A DNA stretch of 64,000 bases from Streptomyces sp. CB01580. GTDB lineage: Bacteria; Actinomycetota; Actinomycetes; Streptomycetales; Streptomycetaceae. Shown here piece by piece: positions 1 to 8,122 of this stretch (positions within the stretch are counted from its first letter, which is position 1; every line of letters begins with the position of its first letter). The stretch covers positions 62,001-126,000 of the forward strand of contig NZ_LIXJ01000011.1 of NCBI RefSeq assembly GCF_001905795.1. The letters run 5' to 3'. The notes under the pieces were generated by a model. It made no database searches. It was given only the letters and a program-made list of their open reading frames with translations, and was not told where the DNA came from. Position numbers and translations under genes: made by a program.

Positions 1-2
1 AG

Positions 3-371
3 GTCGATCAGCTGTACGTGCCCAACACCTCCTTCACCCCCAACGAGCAACTGCGCGACGCCGCCCTCGCCCCGGTGAAGTCGGCCTTCGCCGCGGCCAC
101 GTACAACACCCCGGACTGCGTGGAGAACGGGGACCCCGGCAAGCGCCGCTTCACCTGCACCGGGCGGATCACCGCGAACCTGAAGAACTGGCGCGACGAC
201 CAGAACTTCAAGGACATGTCCGAGACGGTCGACTACTTCATCCTCGACCGGGCGGGCGCGGCCTCCAACAACCTGGCCGACATGAACTGTTCCTTCGGTC
301 CCGTGGACATCTGGACCAACAAGGTCGCCGGGACGTCGAGTTACAGCTGCGAGGGCCCGCTCCGCAGCTGA
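3..371 (+). CDS. C-terminal part of an unknown protein (5' end outside window)
   Basis: The reading frame is already open at base 3, reading VDQLYVPNTSF, and continues to a TGA at 369-371, so this is the tail of a gene that starts left of the window. A GTG at 18 is in frame, but there is no ribosome site before it and the codons upstream look coding. The visible 122 residues are rich in Asn, Asp and Gly with four cysteines (contexts PDCVE, FTCTG, MNCSF, YSCEG). This could mean disulphides in a secreted domain, but the N-terminus that would show a signal peptide is missing. A strong hairpin follows the stop. I do not recognise the family and give no function. Confidence 0.6.
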   Translation, partial: VDQLYVPNTSFTPNEQLRDAALAPVKSAFAAATYNTPDCVENGDPGKRRFTCTGRITANLKNWRDDQNFKDMSETVDYFILDRAGAASNNLADMNCSFGPVDIWTNKVAGTSSYSCEGPLRS

Positions 372-397
372 TCCGCACCGGATTCCGGCCCTGACGG

Positions 398-421
398 ACC
401 CGCCCCGGAACGGGGGCGGGT
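398..421 (+). terminator. Rho-independent-type hairpin
   Basis: A perfect 9-bp stem (ACCCGCCCC with GGGGCGGGT) and a 6-nt loop lie 26 nt after the stop of the left-edge gene and before the next promoter. There is no long U tract, as is usual in Streptomyces. It separates the upstream gene from the hydroxyproline locus. Confidence 0.7.
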
Positions 422-443
422 TCGCCCTGGGCAAGCTCTAAAG

Positions 444-458
444 AATGTGACATATTAC
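444..458 (+). promoter_or_regulatory. Leaderless promoter with GntR-type operator core (site 1)
   Basis: ATGTGACAT lies at 445-453 and a CATATT -10-like box at 451-456, followed by exactly six bases before the GTG start at 463. No Shine-Dalgarno sequence precedes this GTG, so a leaderless transcript is the simplest reading. The GTGACA core recurs near the starts at 3411, 7394, 8570 and 16453. Here it overlaps the -10 box, the position expected for a repressor. Binding by the GntR protein encoded at 7394-8104 is an inference. Confidence 0.6.
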
Positions 459-462
459 TGCC

Positions 463-1626
463 GTGCTCACCAAACACTCCGTGGACACCGTGATCATTGG
501 CGCCGGCGTCGTCGGAGCGGCCTGCGCCTACTACGCCGCCCGCGCCGGACTCACCGTGGCGGTGGTCGACCGCGGCCCGGTCGTCGGCGGCACCACCGGC
601 GCCGGCGAGGGCAACCTGCTCGTCTCCGACAAGGAGCCCGGCCCGGAGCTCGACCTCGCCCTGCACTCGGTCGGGCTGTGGCGCGAACTCGCCGCCCTCC
701 TCCCGCAGGAGATCGAGTACGAGGCCAAGGGCGGCCTCGTCGTCGCGCCCGACACGGCTTCGCTCGACGCCCTGCGCCACTTCGCCGAAGGCCAGGGCAA
801 GGCCGGCGTCGAAGCAGCCGAGGTGGGGCCGGCCGACCTGCCAGGGCTGGAACCGCACCTGGCACCCGGCCTGGCGGGCGCCTTCCACTACCCGCAGGAC
901 GCCCAGGTCCAGCCCGCGCAGGCGGCGGCCCGGCTGCTGGCCGCGTCGGGCGCCACCGTGTACCCGGGGGAGGAGGTGACCGGATTCGTGCGCTCCGGCG
1001 AGGCGGTGTGTGGGGTCCGCACCCCGCGCCGCCGTCTGCTCGCCCCCGCCGTGGTCAACGCCGCCGGCACCTGGGCGGGCGCTGTCGCCGAACTCGCCGG
1101 GACGAGCCTGCCCGTGCTGCCGCGGCGCGGCTTCGTCCTGGTGACCGAGCCGTTGCCCCGGGTGGTACGGCACAAGGTCTACGCCGCCGACTACATCGCG
1201 GACGTGGCCAGCGGCTCCGCCGCCCTCCAGTCCTCGGCGGTCGTCGAGGGCACCCCCTCCGGCCCGGTCCTGATCGGCGCCAGCCGCGAGCGCGTCGGAT
1301 TCGACCGCTCCCTGTCCACCGAGGTGCTGCGCCGACTGGCCGCCCAGGCCGCAGCCCTCTTCCCGGTGCTCGCCGACGTCCGCGTGATGCGGACCTACCA
1401 CGGCTTCCGCCCCTACCTCCCCGACCACCTCCCGGCCATCGGCCCCGACCCGCGCCGCCCCGGCCTGCTGCACGCCTGCGGGCACGAGGGCGCCGGCATC
1501 GGCCTGGCCCCCGCCACCGGGGTCCTGATCGCCGCCGCCCTGACCGGAGCCGAACCCCCACTCCCGCCCGGCCCGTTCCGGCCGGACCGCTTCCCCGCCG
1601 AGACCCTGGAGGAGAACGGCCGATGA
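463..1626 (+). CDS. FAD-dependent amino-acid dehydrogenase subunit (DAO fold), probable D-hydroxyproline dehydrogenase
   Basis: This 387-residue protein starts with a Rossmann dinucleotide motif (VIIGAGVVG, glycines 13, 15 and 18). It continues as a DAO/glycine-oxidase-fold flavoprotein, with the late FAD-contact stretch HACGHEGAGIGLAPATG near the C-terminus. The next two genes encode a small [2Fe-2S] protein and a second FAD protein with a BFD-like cluster. That is the layout of the heterotrimeric D-hydroxyproline dehydrogenase of Pseudomonas (LhpBEF) and of the related HcnABC/octopine-oxidase group. The expected reaction is cis-4-hydroxy-D-proline to delta1-pyrroline-4-hydroxy-2-carboxylate. 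The exact substrate is inferred from the neighbours, and D-proline or sarcosine are alternatives. The stop overlaps the next start (ATGA), so translation is coupled. Confidence 0.78.
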   Translation: MLTKHSVDTVIIGAGVVGAACAYYAARAGLTVAVVDRGPVVGGTTGAGEGNLLVSDKEPGPELDLALHSVGLWRELAALLPQEIEYEAKGGLVVAPDTASLDALRHFAEGQGKAGVEAAEVGPADLPGLEPHLAPGLAGAFHYPQDAQVQPAQAAARLLAASGATVYPGEEVTGFVRSGEAVCGVRTPRRRLLAPAVVNAAGTWAGAVAELAGTSLPVLPRRGFVLVTEPLPRVVRHKVYAADYIADVASGSAALQSSAVVEGTPSGPVLIGASRERVGFDRSLSTEVLRRLAAQAAALFPVLADVRVMRTYHGFRPYLPDHLPAIGPDPRRPGLLHACGHEGAGIGLAPATGVLIAAALTGAEPPLPPGPFRPDRFPAETLEENGR

Positions 1627-1937
1627 CCCCGACACCCCGCTCCCTGGTCGGCGGCGCCCCGCGCGCGGTCCACCGGATCTCCTTCGACGGCCGCGAACTG
1701 CCCGCGCAGGAGGGGCAGAGCATCGCAGCCGTGCTGTGGGCCGCCGGGATCCTCGCCTGGCGCACCACTCGCGAGGGCGGCGCCCCGCGCGGCGCGTTCT
1801 GCGGCATCGGCAGCTGCTACGACTGCCTCGTCACCGTCAACGGGCGCCCCAACCAGCGGGCCTGCCTGGTCCCCGCCCGTCCGGGCGACGCCGTCACCAC
1901 CCAGGAAGGAACGGGCCATGACGACCTTGCCGTCTGA
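1623..1937 (+). CDS. [2Fe-2S] ferredoxin-like subunit of the amino-acid dehydrogenase
   Basis: This is a 104-residue soluble protein. Cysteines 60, 65, 68 and 81 form C-x4-C-x2-C-x12-C (AFCGIGSCYDCLVTVNG), the plant-type [2Fe-2S] ferredoxin pattern seen in the small subunits of HcnA/LhpF-type complexes. Start and stop are coupled on both sides: ATG 1623 overlaps the stop of the previous gene, and the next gene begins at 1918 inside this one. It probably passes electrons between the two flavoprotein subunits. The ATG at 1623 was chosen because everything upstream in this frame is antisense-like noise inside the first subunit gene. Confidence 0.82.
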   Translation: MTPTPRSLVGGAPRAVHRISFDGRELPAQEGQSIAAVLWAAGILAWRTTREGGAPRGAFCGIGSCYDCLVTVNGRPNQRACLVPARPGDAVTTQEGTGHDDLAV

Positions 1938-3336
1938 AGCGGAGCCGCCCGCCGACCTCGCCGTCGTCGGGGCCGGGCCCGCCGGGCTCGCCGCCGCCGT
2001 CACCGCCGCCGGGCACGGGCTGCGCGTCACCCTCCTCGACGCCGGGGAGCAGCCCGGCGGACAGTACTACCGGCGGCCCGCGCCGGGCCTGGGCGCAGCC
2101 CGGCCCGAGGCGCTGCACCACGGCTGGGCCGCCTTCGCCGCCCGCGAAGCCGCCCTGCGCGCCCACGTGTCGGCCGGCCGGATCACGTACCTCCCGGGCC
2201 ACCACGTCTGGACCGTGGTCCCGGGTGGCGCCGGCCACGGCCGCTGGCTGCTGCACACCGTCGCCGGGCAGGGCCCCGGGGAGGCCGCCGCGACCGTCAC
2301 CGCCCGCGCCGTCCTGATCGCCACCGGCGCCCACGAACGCCAACTCCCCTTTCCCGGCTGGACCCTGCCGGGGGTGGTCGGCGCCGGCGGCGCCCAGGCC
2401 ATGCTCAAGGGCGGCCTGGTGCTGCCGGGCCGCCGGGTCGTCGTCGCCGGGAGCGGCCCGCTGCTGCTCGCCGTGGCGGGCTCGCTCGCCGCCGCCGGGG
2501 CCACCGTCCCGGCCGTGGTCGAGGCGTCGGCCTACAGCAGCTACGCCGGCCGGGCGCCCGCCCTGCTGCGCAACCCCGGCAAGCTGGCCGAGGGAGCCCT
2601 GTTCGGCGGCGCCCTGCTGCGCCACGGCATCCGCCTCCTCACCCGACACGCCGTCACCGAGGCCCACGGCACCGACCGGGTGGAGGCCGTCACCGTGACC
2701 CGGCTCGACCGCGACTGGCGCCCGCTGCCCGGCACCTCCCGCCGGATCCCCTGCGACGCCCTCGCCGTGGGTCATGGCCTCGTGCCGCAGCTGGAACTCG
2801 CCACCGGCCTCGGCTGCGCCACCCGCCACGACCCCGACGGCACCGTCGCCCTGGAGCTGGACGCCGGGCAGCGCACGTCCGTCCCCGGCATCTGGGCCGC
2901 CGGGGAGACCGGCGGCATCGGTGGTGTCCAACTCGCCCTGACCGAGGGGGAGATCGCCGCGCACGCGGTTGCCGGCCGGCCGGTGCCCGCCGCGCTCGCC
3001 CGGCGCCGCTCGCGGCTGCGTGCCTTCGCCACCGCGATGTCGGCCGCCCACCGGCCCGGCCCCGCCTGGACCGGCTGGCTCCCGGACGACGCCGTCGTGT
3101 GCCGGTGCGAGGAGGTGGAGGCCGGACCGGTCCGCCGGGCGGCGGAAGAGCTCGGAGCGCGGGACGCCCGTACGGTCAAGCTCCTCACCCGGGCCGGCAT
3201 GGGCTGGTGCCAGGGCCGGATGTGCGGCTCCGCCGTCGCCGCCCTCGCCGGAACCGGGCCCGCGCCCGACCGGCGGCCGCTGTCCTGCCCGGTCCCGCTG
3301 CGCCACCTGGCCGAACTTCCCCCGACCGACGGCTGA
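1918..3336 (+). CDS. FAD/NAD(P)-type oxidoreductase subunit with C-terminal BFD-like [2Fe-2S] domain
   Basis: This 472-residue protein has an N-terminal dinucleotide fold (LAVVGAGPAGLAAAV), a central ATGAHERQLPFPGW stretch typical of pyridine-nucleotide disulphide oxidoreductase-fold subunits, and a second Rossmann segment. Its C-terminal cluster domain has Cys395, Cys397, Cys431 and Cys436 (C-x-C-x33-C-x4-C), the BFD-like pattern. This is the expected architecture of the large subunit of LhpBEF/HcnABC-type dehydrogenases. ATG 1918 sits inside the upstream ferredoxin gene, with a GGAAGGA-like ribosome site before it. With the two genes upstream it makes a complete three-subunit enzyme. Assignment to hydroxyproline rests on the neighbouring racemase and lyase genes. 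Confidence 0.78.
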   Translation: MTTLPSEAEPPADLAVVGAGPAGLAAAVTAAGHGLRVTLLDAGEQPGGQYYRRPAPGLGAARPEALHHGWAAFAAREAALRAHVSAGRITYLPGHHVWTVVPGGAGHGRWLLHTVAGQGPGEAAATVTARAVLIATGAHERQLPFPGWTLPGVVGAGGAQAMLKGGLVLPGRRVVVAGSGPLLLAVAGSLAAAGATVPAVVEASAYSSYAGRAPALLRNPGKLAEGALFGGALLRHGIRLLTRHAVTEAHGTDRVEAVTVTRLDRDWRPLPGTSRRIPCDALAVGHGLVPQLELATGLGCATRHDPDGTVALELDAGQRTSVPGIWAAGETGGIGGVQLALTEGEIAAHAVAGRPVPAALARRRSRLRAFATAMSAAHRPGPAWTGWLPDDAVVCRCEEVEAGPVRRAAEELGARDARTVKLLTRAGMGWCQGRMCGSAVAALAGTGPAPDRRPLSCPVPLRHLAELPPTDG

Positions 3337-3380
3337 TCGGGTCCGCCGGACCCGTGTGGCCGTGCCGCATCCACTAGTAA

Positions 3381-3398
3381 AATGTCACACCCTACTGT
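3381..3398 (+). promoter_or_regulatory. Promoter with GntR-type operator core (site 2)
   Basis: TGTCAC at 3383-3388 lies directly before a TACTGT -10 box at 3393-3398, and an AGGAG ribosome site follows at 3399-3403 before ATG 3411. The TSS would fall inside or just after the ribosome site, so the leader is very short. The core is the same as in sites 1, 3, 4 and 5 of this locus. Confidence 0.6.
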
Positions 3399-3410
3399 AG
3401 GAGTTCTCTC

Positions 3411-4337
3411 ATGACCCACGGACAGACCCCCGCACCCACCGCCGACACCCGCACCCGCCCCTGGCGCGGAATCATGGTCGCCACCACGCTCCCGCTGCGT
3501 GAGGACCTGAGCGTCGACTACGACGCGTACGCCGAACACGTGGCCTGGCTGCTCGCCCACGGCTGCGACGGCGTGGTCCCCAACGGCTCCCTCGGCGAAT
3601 ACCAGACCCTCACCGACGAGGAGCGGGCACGCGTCGTCCGCACCGCTGTCGAGGCCGCCGGCGACGGAGCCCGCGTCATGCCCGGCGTCGCCGCCTACGG
3701 CAGCGCCGAGGCCCGCCGCTGGGCCGACCAGGCGGCCGAGGCCGGGGCCGGCTCCGTCCTCCTTCTGCCCCCCAACGCCTTCCGGGCCGACGAGGAAGCC
3801 GTTCGCGCCCACTACGCCGAGGTCGCCCGGGCCGGGCTGCCCGTCGTCGCGTACAACAACCCCATCGACACCAAGGTCGACCTCGTCCCGTCCGTGCTCG
3901 CCCGGCTCCACGCCGATGGCTCCATCGTCGCCGTAAAGGAGTTCAGCGGCGACGTGCGCCGCGCCTACGAGATCGCCGAACGCGCCCCCGGCCTGGACCT
4001 GCTCATCGGCGGCGACGACGTCCTGCTCGAATTCGCCCTCGCCGGCGCGGTCGGTTGGATCGCCGGCTACCCGAACGCCCTCCCCAGGTCCTGCGCCACC
4101 CTGTACCGGGCCGCCGTCACGGGAGACCTCGCCACCGCCCTGCCGCTCTACAAGTCCCTGCACTCCCTGCTCCGCTGGGACTCGAAGACCGAGTTCGTGC
4201 AGGCCATCAAGCTCTCCATGGACCTGGCCGGCCGGCCCGGCGGCCCCACCCGGCCGCCGCGCTTCCCGCTCACCGGGGAGACCGACGCCGCCGTCCGCGC
4301 CGCGACCGAGAAAGTCCTGGCCGAGGGCCTCAACTAG
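3411..4337 (+). CDS. DapA/NAL-fold Schiff-base lyase, probable pyrroline-4-hydroxy-2-carboxylate deaminase
   Basis: This is a 308-residue dihydrodipicolinate-synthase-family protein. The Schiff-base lysine is Lys176 (IVAVKEFSGD), and the family tyrosine sits in VVAYNNP. The substrate-binding loop reads VVPNGSLGEY rather than the TTGE of DapA, so it is not a lysine-biosynthesis enzyme. In known 4-hydroxyproline catabolism a member of this family (LhpC) deaminates delta1-pyrroline-4-hydroxy-2-carboxylate to alpha-ketoglutarate semialdehyde. Position between the dehydrogenase and the racemases fits that step. The first ~18 residues (Thr/Pro-rich) are a linker before the barrel. It has its own promoter and operator and is followed after 39 nt by the first racemase gene. 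Confidence 0.8.
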   Translation: MTHGQTPAPTADTRTRPWRGIMVATTLPLREDLSVDYDAYAEHVAWLLAHGCDGVVPNGSLGEYQTLTDEERARVVRTAVEAAGDGARVMPGVAAYGSAEARRWADQAAEAGAGSVLLLPPNAFRADEEAVRAHYAEVARAGLPVVAYNNPIDTKVDLVPSVLARLHADGSIVAVKEFSGDVRRAYEIAERAPGLDLLIGGDDVLLEFALAGAVGWIAGYPNALPRSCATLYRAAVTGDLATALPLYKSLHSLLRWDSKTEFVQAIKLSMDLAGRPGGPTRPPRFPLTGETDAAVRAATEKVLAEGLN

Positions 4338-4376
4338 CCCCCGCGGGGGAACCCGAAGGGGAGGAAAGGGAACGCA

Positions 4377-5381
4377 ATGCGCACCCGCCACATCTACCAC
4401 GCGGTGGACTCGCACACCGAGGGCATGCCGACCCGGGTGATCACCGGGGGAGTCGGTGTGATTCCCGGCGCCACCATGGCCGACAAGAGGCTCCACTTCA
4501 TGGAGCACATGGACCACATCCGCACGCTGCTCATGTACGAGCCGCGCGGCCACTCCGCGATGAGCGGCGCAGTCCTCCAGCCGCCCACCCGCCCCGACGC
4601 CGACTTCGGAGTCCTCTACATCGAGGTGTCCGGCCTGCTCCCCATGTGCGGGCACGGCACCATCGGGGTCGCCACGGTCCTGGTCGAGACCGGCATGGTG
4701 CCGGTCACCGAGCCCGTCACCACCGTCCGGCTCGACACCCCGGCCGGGCTCGTGACCGTCGACGTCCGCGTCGAGGACGGGGCGGCCACCGCCGTCACCC
4801 TGACCAACGTCTCCTCCTACTGCGCGGGGCTCGACCTCAAGGCAGAGGTCCCCGGCTTCGGCACGGTCACCTACGACCTCGCCTACGGCGGCAACTTCTA
4901 CGCCTTCGTCGAACTCGACGCCCTCGGGCTGCCCTTCGACCGGGCCCGCAAGGACGACCTGCTGGCCGCCGGGCTCGCCGTCATGGATGCCGTCAACGCC
5001 TCCGCCGACCGGCCCGTCCACCCCGAGAACCCCTCCATCGCCGGGGTCAAGCACGTCTACCTCGCCGCACCCGGCTCCGACACCCGCCGCTCCCGGCACG
5101 CCATGGCCATCCACCCCGGATGGTTCGACCGCTCGCCCTGCGGGACCGGCACTAGCGCGCGCATGGCCCAATTGCACGCACGCGGCCTGTTGGACCTCGG
5201 CGCCGACTTCGTCAACGAGTCCTTCATCGGTACCGAATTCACCGGTCGCCTGATCGGGGAGACCACTGTCGGCGAGCACTCCGCGGTCGTCCCCACCGTC
5301 ACCGGCCGGGCCTGGATCACCGGCACCGCCCAGTACTTCCTCGACCCCGCCGACCCCTTCCCGGGAGGGTTTCTCCTGTGA
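4377..5381 (+). CDS. Proline-racemase-superfamily protein, probable 4-hydroxyproline 2-epimerase
   Basis: 334 residues, the usual length for proline racemase and 4-hydroxyproline epimerase. Both catalytic cysteines are present: Cys91 in LLPMCGHGTIG and Cys255 in DRSPCGTGTSARMA. A two-cysteine pair is the state used by racemases and epimerases, which remove and return the alpha proton. The N-terminus (HAVDSHTEGMPTRVITGGV) is canonical. A clear GGAGG ribosome site lies about 15 nt before ATG 4377. The adjacent dehydrogenase needs a D-configured substrate, so conversion of trans-4-hydroxy-L-proline to cis-4-hydroxy-D-proline is the best reading. Proline racemase activity cannot be excluded from sequence alone. 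Confidence 0.8.
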   Translation: MRTRHIYHAVDSHTEGMPTRVITGGVGVIPGATMADKRLHFMEHMDHIRTLLMYEPRGHSAMSGAVLQPPTRPDADFGVLYIEVSGLLPMCGHGTIGVATVLVETGMVPVTEPVTTVRLDTPAGLVTVDVRVEDGAATAVTLTNVSSYCAGLDLKAEVPGFGTVTYDLAYGGNFYAFVELDALGLPFDRARKDDLLAAGLAVMDAVNASADRPVHPENPSIAGVKHVYLAAPGSDTRRSRHAMAIHPGWFDRSPCGTGTSARMAQLHARGLLDLGADFVNESFIGTEFTGRLIGETTVGEHSAVVPTVTGRAWITGTAQYFLDPADPFPGGFLL

Positions 5382-6391
5382 CCACCACTGTCCGAACCGT
5401 GGACTACCACACCGCGGGCGAGCCCTTCAGGATCGTCGCCGGGGCACTCCCGCCCGTCCCCGGCGACACGGTCGCCGAGCGCTGCGCCACCGCCGTCGGA
5501 TCCGGCGGATCCGCGGCCGCCCCGCGCCGCGGCACACTGGACGACGTACGACGGCTCCTGGTGCAGGAGCCGCGCGGACACGCCGGGATGTACGGCGGGT
5601 TCGTGGTCCCGCCCGACGACGACGGCGCCCACTTCGGGGTGCTGTTCTGGCACAAGGACGGCTACTCCACCGCCTGCGGACACGGCACCATGGCCCTCGG
5701 GGCCTGGGCGGTGGACAGCGGCCGGGTCGCCGCCCCGGACGACGGGGACGTCCAGGTCCGCATCGATGTCCCCTCCGGGCGGGTCACCGCCACCGTCCAC
5801 CGCGACTCCGGCCGCACCACCGGGGTCACCTTCCGCAACGTCCCGGCCCGGGTGAGCGCCCGCAAGGTGCCCGTCGCCACCACGTTCGGCCTCGCCGAGG
5901 CGGACATCGCGCACGCCGGGGCCTGCTACGCCTCCGTCGCCGCCCGCGACCTCGGCCTGGACGTCTCCCGCGCCGCCCTGCCCGACCTCGTGCGGGCCGG
6001 ACGGGAGATCAGGTCCGCGCTGGCCACCCACCCGGCCACCTGGCACCCGGACGGGCCGTTGCTCTCCGGCGTCTACGGGGTGATCCTCCACGAGGAACTT
6101 CCCGACACCCCCTCCGGGCCGCGTCAGCGCAACGTCACCGTCTTCGCCGACGGGCAGGTCGACCGCTCGCCCTGCGGCTCCGGCACCTCCGCGCGGCTCG
6201 CGCTGCTGGCCGAGGACGGGCGGCTCGGTCCCGGCGAGGACCTGCTGCACGAGTCGGTCGCCGACACCGTCTTCACCGGGCGGATCCTGCCCGGCGGGGT
6301 CACCGAGGTCACCGGCACCGCCTACCGCACCGGCGAGCATGTCTTCACCGTCGACCCGTACGACGCCCTCGGCGTCGGCTTCCTCCTGTGA
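5378..6391 (+). CDS. Second proline-racemase-superfamily enzyme, possibly trans-3-hydroxyproline dehydratase
   Basis: This 337-residue paralogue of the preceding gene starts at a GTG overlapping its stop. The first catalytic motif (GYSTACGHGTMALG, Cys100) resembles the GYSTMCGHG type of trans-3-hydroxy-L-proline dehydratases. The second motif is DRSPCGSGTSARLA with Cys266, where characterised dehydratases such as human L3HYPDH carry threonine. So the first motif points to a dehydratase and the residue pair points to an epimerase. The following gene encodes a ketimine-reductase-like protein, which would fit a dehydratase making pyrroline-2-carboxylate. A second 4-hydroxyproline epimerase is the alternative. 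Superfamily assignment is secure, the reaction is not. Confidence 0.72.
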   Translation: MTTTVRTVDYHTAGEPFRIVAGALPPVPGDTVAERCATAVGSGGSAAAPRRGTLDDVRRLLVQEPRGHAGMYGGFVVPPDDDGAHFGVLFWHKDGYSTACGHGTMALGAWAVDSGRVAAPDDGDVQVRIDVPSGRVTATVHRDSGRTTGVTFRNVPARVSARKVPVATTFGLAEADIAHAGACYASVAARDLGLDVSRAALPDLVRAGREIRSALATHPATWHPDGPLLSGVYGVILHEELPDTPSGPRQRNVTVFADGQVDRSPCGSGTSARLALLAEDGRLGPGEDLLHESVADTVFTGRILPGGVTEVTGTAYRTGEHVFTVDPYDALGVGFLL

Positions 6392-7338
6392 CCGGGATCC
6401 CGCAGTTCGGCCCGCAGGAGCTGGCCGGGCTGCTCACCCCGGCCGCCGCGGCCGATGCCCTGGCCGAGGCCCTGCGCGGCGGGCTCGACCCGGAGGCGTG
6501 CCCACAGCGCACCGCGTTTCCCGTCCCCGCCGGAGAACTGCTGCTGATGCCGGCCGCCTCCGGGGCGTACGCCGGGGTGAAGATCGCGGGGGTCGTGCCC
6601 GGCAACGCGGCCCGCGGTCTGCCCCGGATCACCGGGAACTACCTCCTGCTCGACGGCCCCACCCTGCGCCCGCTCGCCCTGCTCGACGGGGAGGTCCTCA
6701 CCGCGCTGCGCACCCCCGCGGTCTCGGCGCTCGCGCTGCGCCACCTGGCGCCGACCGGGCGGCCGCTGCGGCTGGTGCTCTTCGGCTCCGGACCGCAGGC
6801 GTACGGACACCTCGAAGCCGTGCTCGCGGAGCGCGCGTTGGAGCAGGTGGTCGTCGTCGCCCGGGACCCGGGGCGGGCGGGGAGGCTCGCCGCGCACGCC
6901 GAGGGCCTGGGCGTGCGCGCCCGGACGGGTGGGGCGGGGGAGGTGGCCGACGCGGATCTGGTCGTCTGCTGCACCACCGCCCGGGAGCCGCTCTTCGACG
7001 GGCGGCTGGTGCGGCCGGGCGCGGTGGTCGTCGCCGTCGGCTCGCACGAACCGTCCGCCCGGGAGACGGACACCGCCCTCGTGCAACGAGCGGCGGTGTA
7101 CGTGGAGTCGCGGGCGGCGGCACTGCGGGAGGCCGGGGACCTGCTGGTCCCGGAGGCGGAGGGTGCGATCGGGCCCGGCCACATCACGGGCACCCTCGCC
7201 GACCTCGTGCACGGGAGGATCCCGGCGGGCGGGGCGCGAGGTCGTCCACAGTTCTTCAAGAGCGTGGGCATGGCCTGGGAAGATCTCGCCGTGGCGGTCG
7301 CACTGTTCGGGGCCGCCGAGGCCAACAGCGAAACGTGA
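6388..7338 (+). CDS. Ornithine-cyclodeaminase/mu-crystallin-family protein, probable pyrroline-2-carboxylate (ketimine) reductase
   Basis: This 316-residue OCD/mu-crystallin family protein starts at GTG 6388, overlapping the upstream stop. It has the family substrate stretch LTALRTPAVSALA, a Rossmann core LVLFGSGPQAYGHLEA for NAD(P)H, and the C-terminal FKSVGMAWEDLAVA motif. Family members reduce cyclic imines such as delta1-pyrroline-2-carboxylate to L-proline, or cyclise ornithine to proline. Next to two proline-racemase-type enzymes the reductase role is the better fit, because it would recycle the product of 3-hydroxyproline dehydration into proline. The stop codon overlaps the operator and promoter of the regulator gene that follows. 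Confidence 0.75.
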   Translation: MTGIPQFGPQELAGLLTPAAAADALAEALRGGLDPEACPQRTAFPVPAGELLLMPAASGAYAGVKIAGVVPGNAARGLPRITGNYLLLDGPTLRPLALLDGEVLTALRTPAVSALALRHLAPTGRPLRLVLFGSGPQAYGHLEAVLAERALEQVVVVARDPGRAGRLAAHAEGLGVRARTGGAGEVADADLVVCCTTAREPLFDGRLVRPGAVVVAVGSHEPSARETDTALVQRAAVYVESRAAALREAGDLLVPEAEGAIGPGHITGTLADLVHGRIPAGGARGRPQFFKSVGMAWEDLAVAVALFGAAEANSET

Positions 7339-7349
7339 CATTGTACGCT
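7334..7349 (+). promoter_or_regulatory. Promoter with GntR-type operator core (site 3)
   Basis: GTGACA at 7335-7340 is followed by a TACGCT -10 box at 7344-7349, about 45 nt before the regulator's ATG at 7394. This suggests autoregulation. The site overlaps the last codons of the reductase gene. Confidence 0.55.
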
Positions 7350-7393
7350 GGGCCCTGCACGTCGGCGGGTGGTGAGGGCTCTCGGAGGAAGTA

Positions 7394-8104
7394 ATGGGCG
7401 ACCTGAAGCAGCGCAGTCTCATCAAGGCCCGGGAACGACTCCGCGACCAGGTCGGCCACGCCCTCCGTGCGGCCCTGATAGCGGGCGAACTGCGCCCGGG
7501 CAGCGTCTACTCGGCGCCCGGTCTCGCCGCCGAACTGGGCGTCTCGGCCACTCCCGTGCGCGAGGCCATGCTCGACCTCGCCCGGGAGGGCCTGGTCGAG
7601 CCGGTCCGCAACAAGGGGTTCCGCATCACCGAGGTCAGCGAGCGCGACCTCGACCAGTACACCGAACTGCGCACGATGATCGAGGTCCCCACCATCGGCC
7701 GGATCACGAAGATCGCCACGGCGGATCAGCTGGAGGCCCTGCGCCCCATCGCCGAGGAGATCGTCACCAGCGCCCGCGAACACAACCTGATCGGCTACCT
7801 GGAGGCGGACCGGCGCTTCCACCTCACCCTGCTCGGCCTCGCGGGCAACGACCGCCTCGTCGAGACCGTCGGCGACCTGCGCAAGCGCTCCCGCCTCTAC
7901 GGTCTGACCGGCCTGGACGAGGCCGGCAAGTTGGTCTCCTCGGCGGAGGAGCACGTCGAGCTGCTCGACGTCATGCTCACCGGTGATGCCGAGGCGGCCG
8001 AGGCGTGCATGCTGCGCCACCTCGGCCATGTCCGCTCGCTGTGGGCCCAGGGCCGCGACGAGCCGGTCGGCCGGCCGACCGGAGGCCTCGGCTCGAGGAT
8101 GTGA
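7394..8104 (+). CDS. GntR-family (FadR/FCD subgroup) transcriptional regulator
   Basis: This 236-residue protein has an N-terminal winged helix (residues ~10-78; LRAALIAGELRPGSVYSAPG, then ELGVSATPVREAMLDLAREG) and an all-helical FCD ligand-binding domain. The FCD part includes the LRTMIEV and DRRFHLTLL segments with the metal/acid-binding Asp and His positions. FCD regulators usually sense small organic acids and repress adjacent catabolic operons. Five sites with a TGTSACA core lie in front of this gene, both halves of the catabolic operon, the transporter and the peptidase, so it is the obvious candidate regulator. The ligand is probably hydroxyproline or a pathway intermediate (inference). 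AGGAAG before ATG 7394 serves as ribosome site. Confidence 0.85.
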   Translation: MGDLKQRSLIKARERLRDQVGHALRAALIAGELRPGSVYSAPGLAAELGVSATPVREAMLDLAREGLVEPVRNKGFRITEVSERDLDQYTELRTMIEVPTIGRITKIATADQLEALRPIAEEIVTSAREHNLIGYLEADRRFHLTLLGLAGNDRLVETVGDLRKRSRLYGLTGLDEAGKLVSSAEEHVELLDVMLTGDAEAAEACMLRHLGHVRSLWAQGRDEPVGRPTGGLGSRM

Positions 8105-8122
8105 CGGATCAGCAGACTGCGT

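Noticed and set aside
238..1635. Long open frame on the minus strand opposite the first dehydrogenase gene
   Set aside because: Gly/Arg/Ala/Val-rich composition without motifs; it is the usual antisense shadow of a GC-rich gene with strong third-position bias.
2772..5279. 835-codon minus-strand frame across three plus-strand genes
   Set aside because: Crosses several real genes, shows only Gly/Val/Asp-rich low-complexity sequence and no family features.
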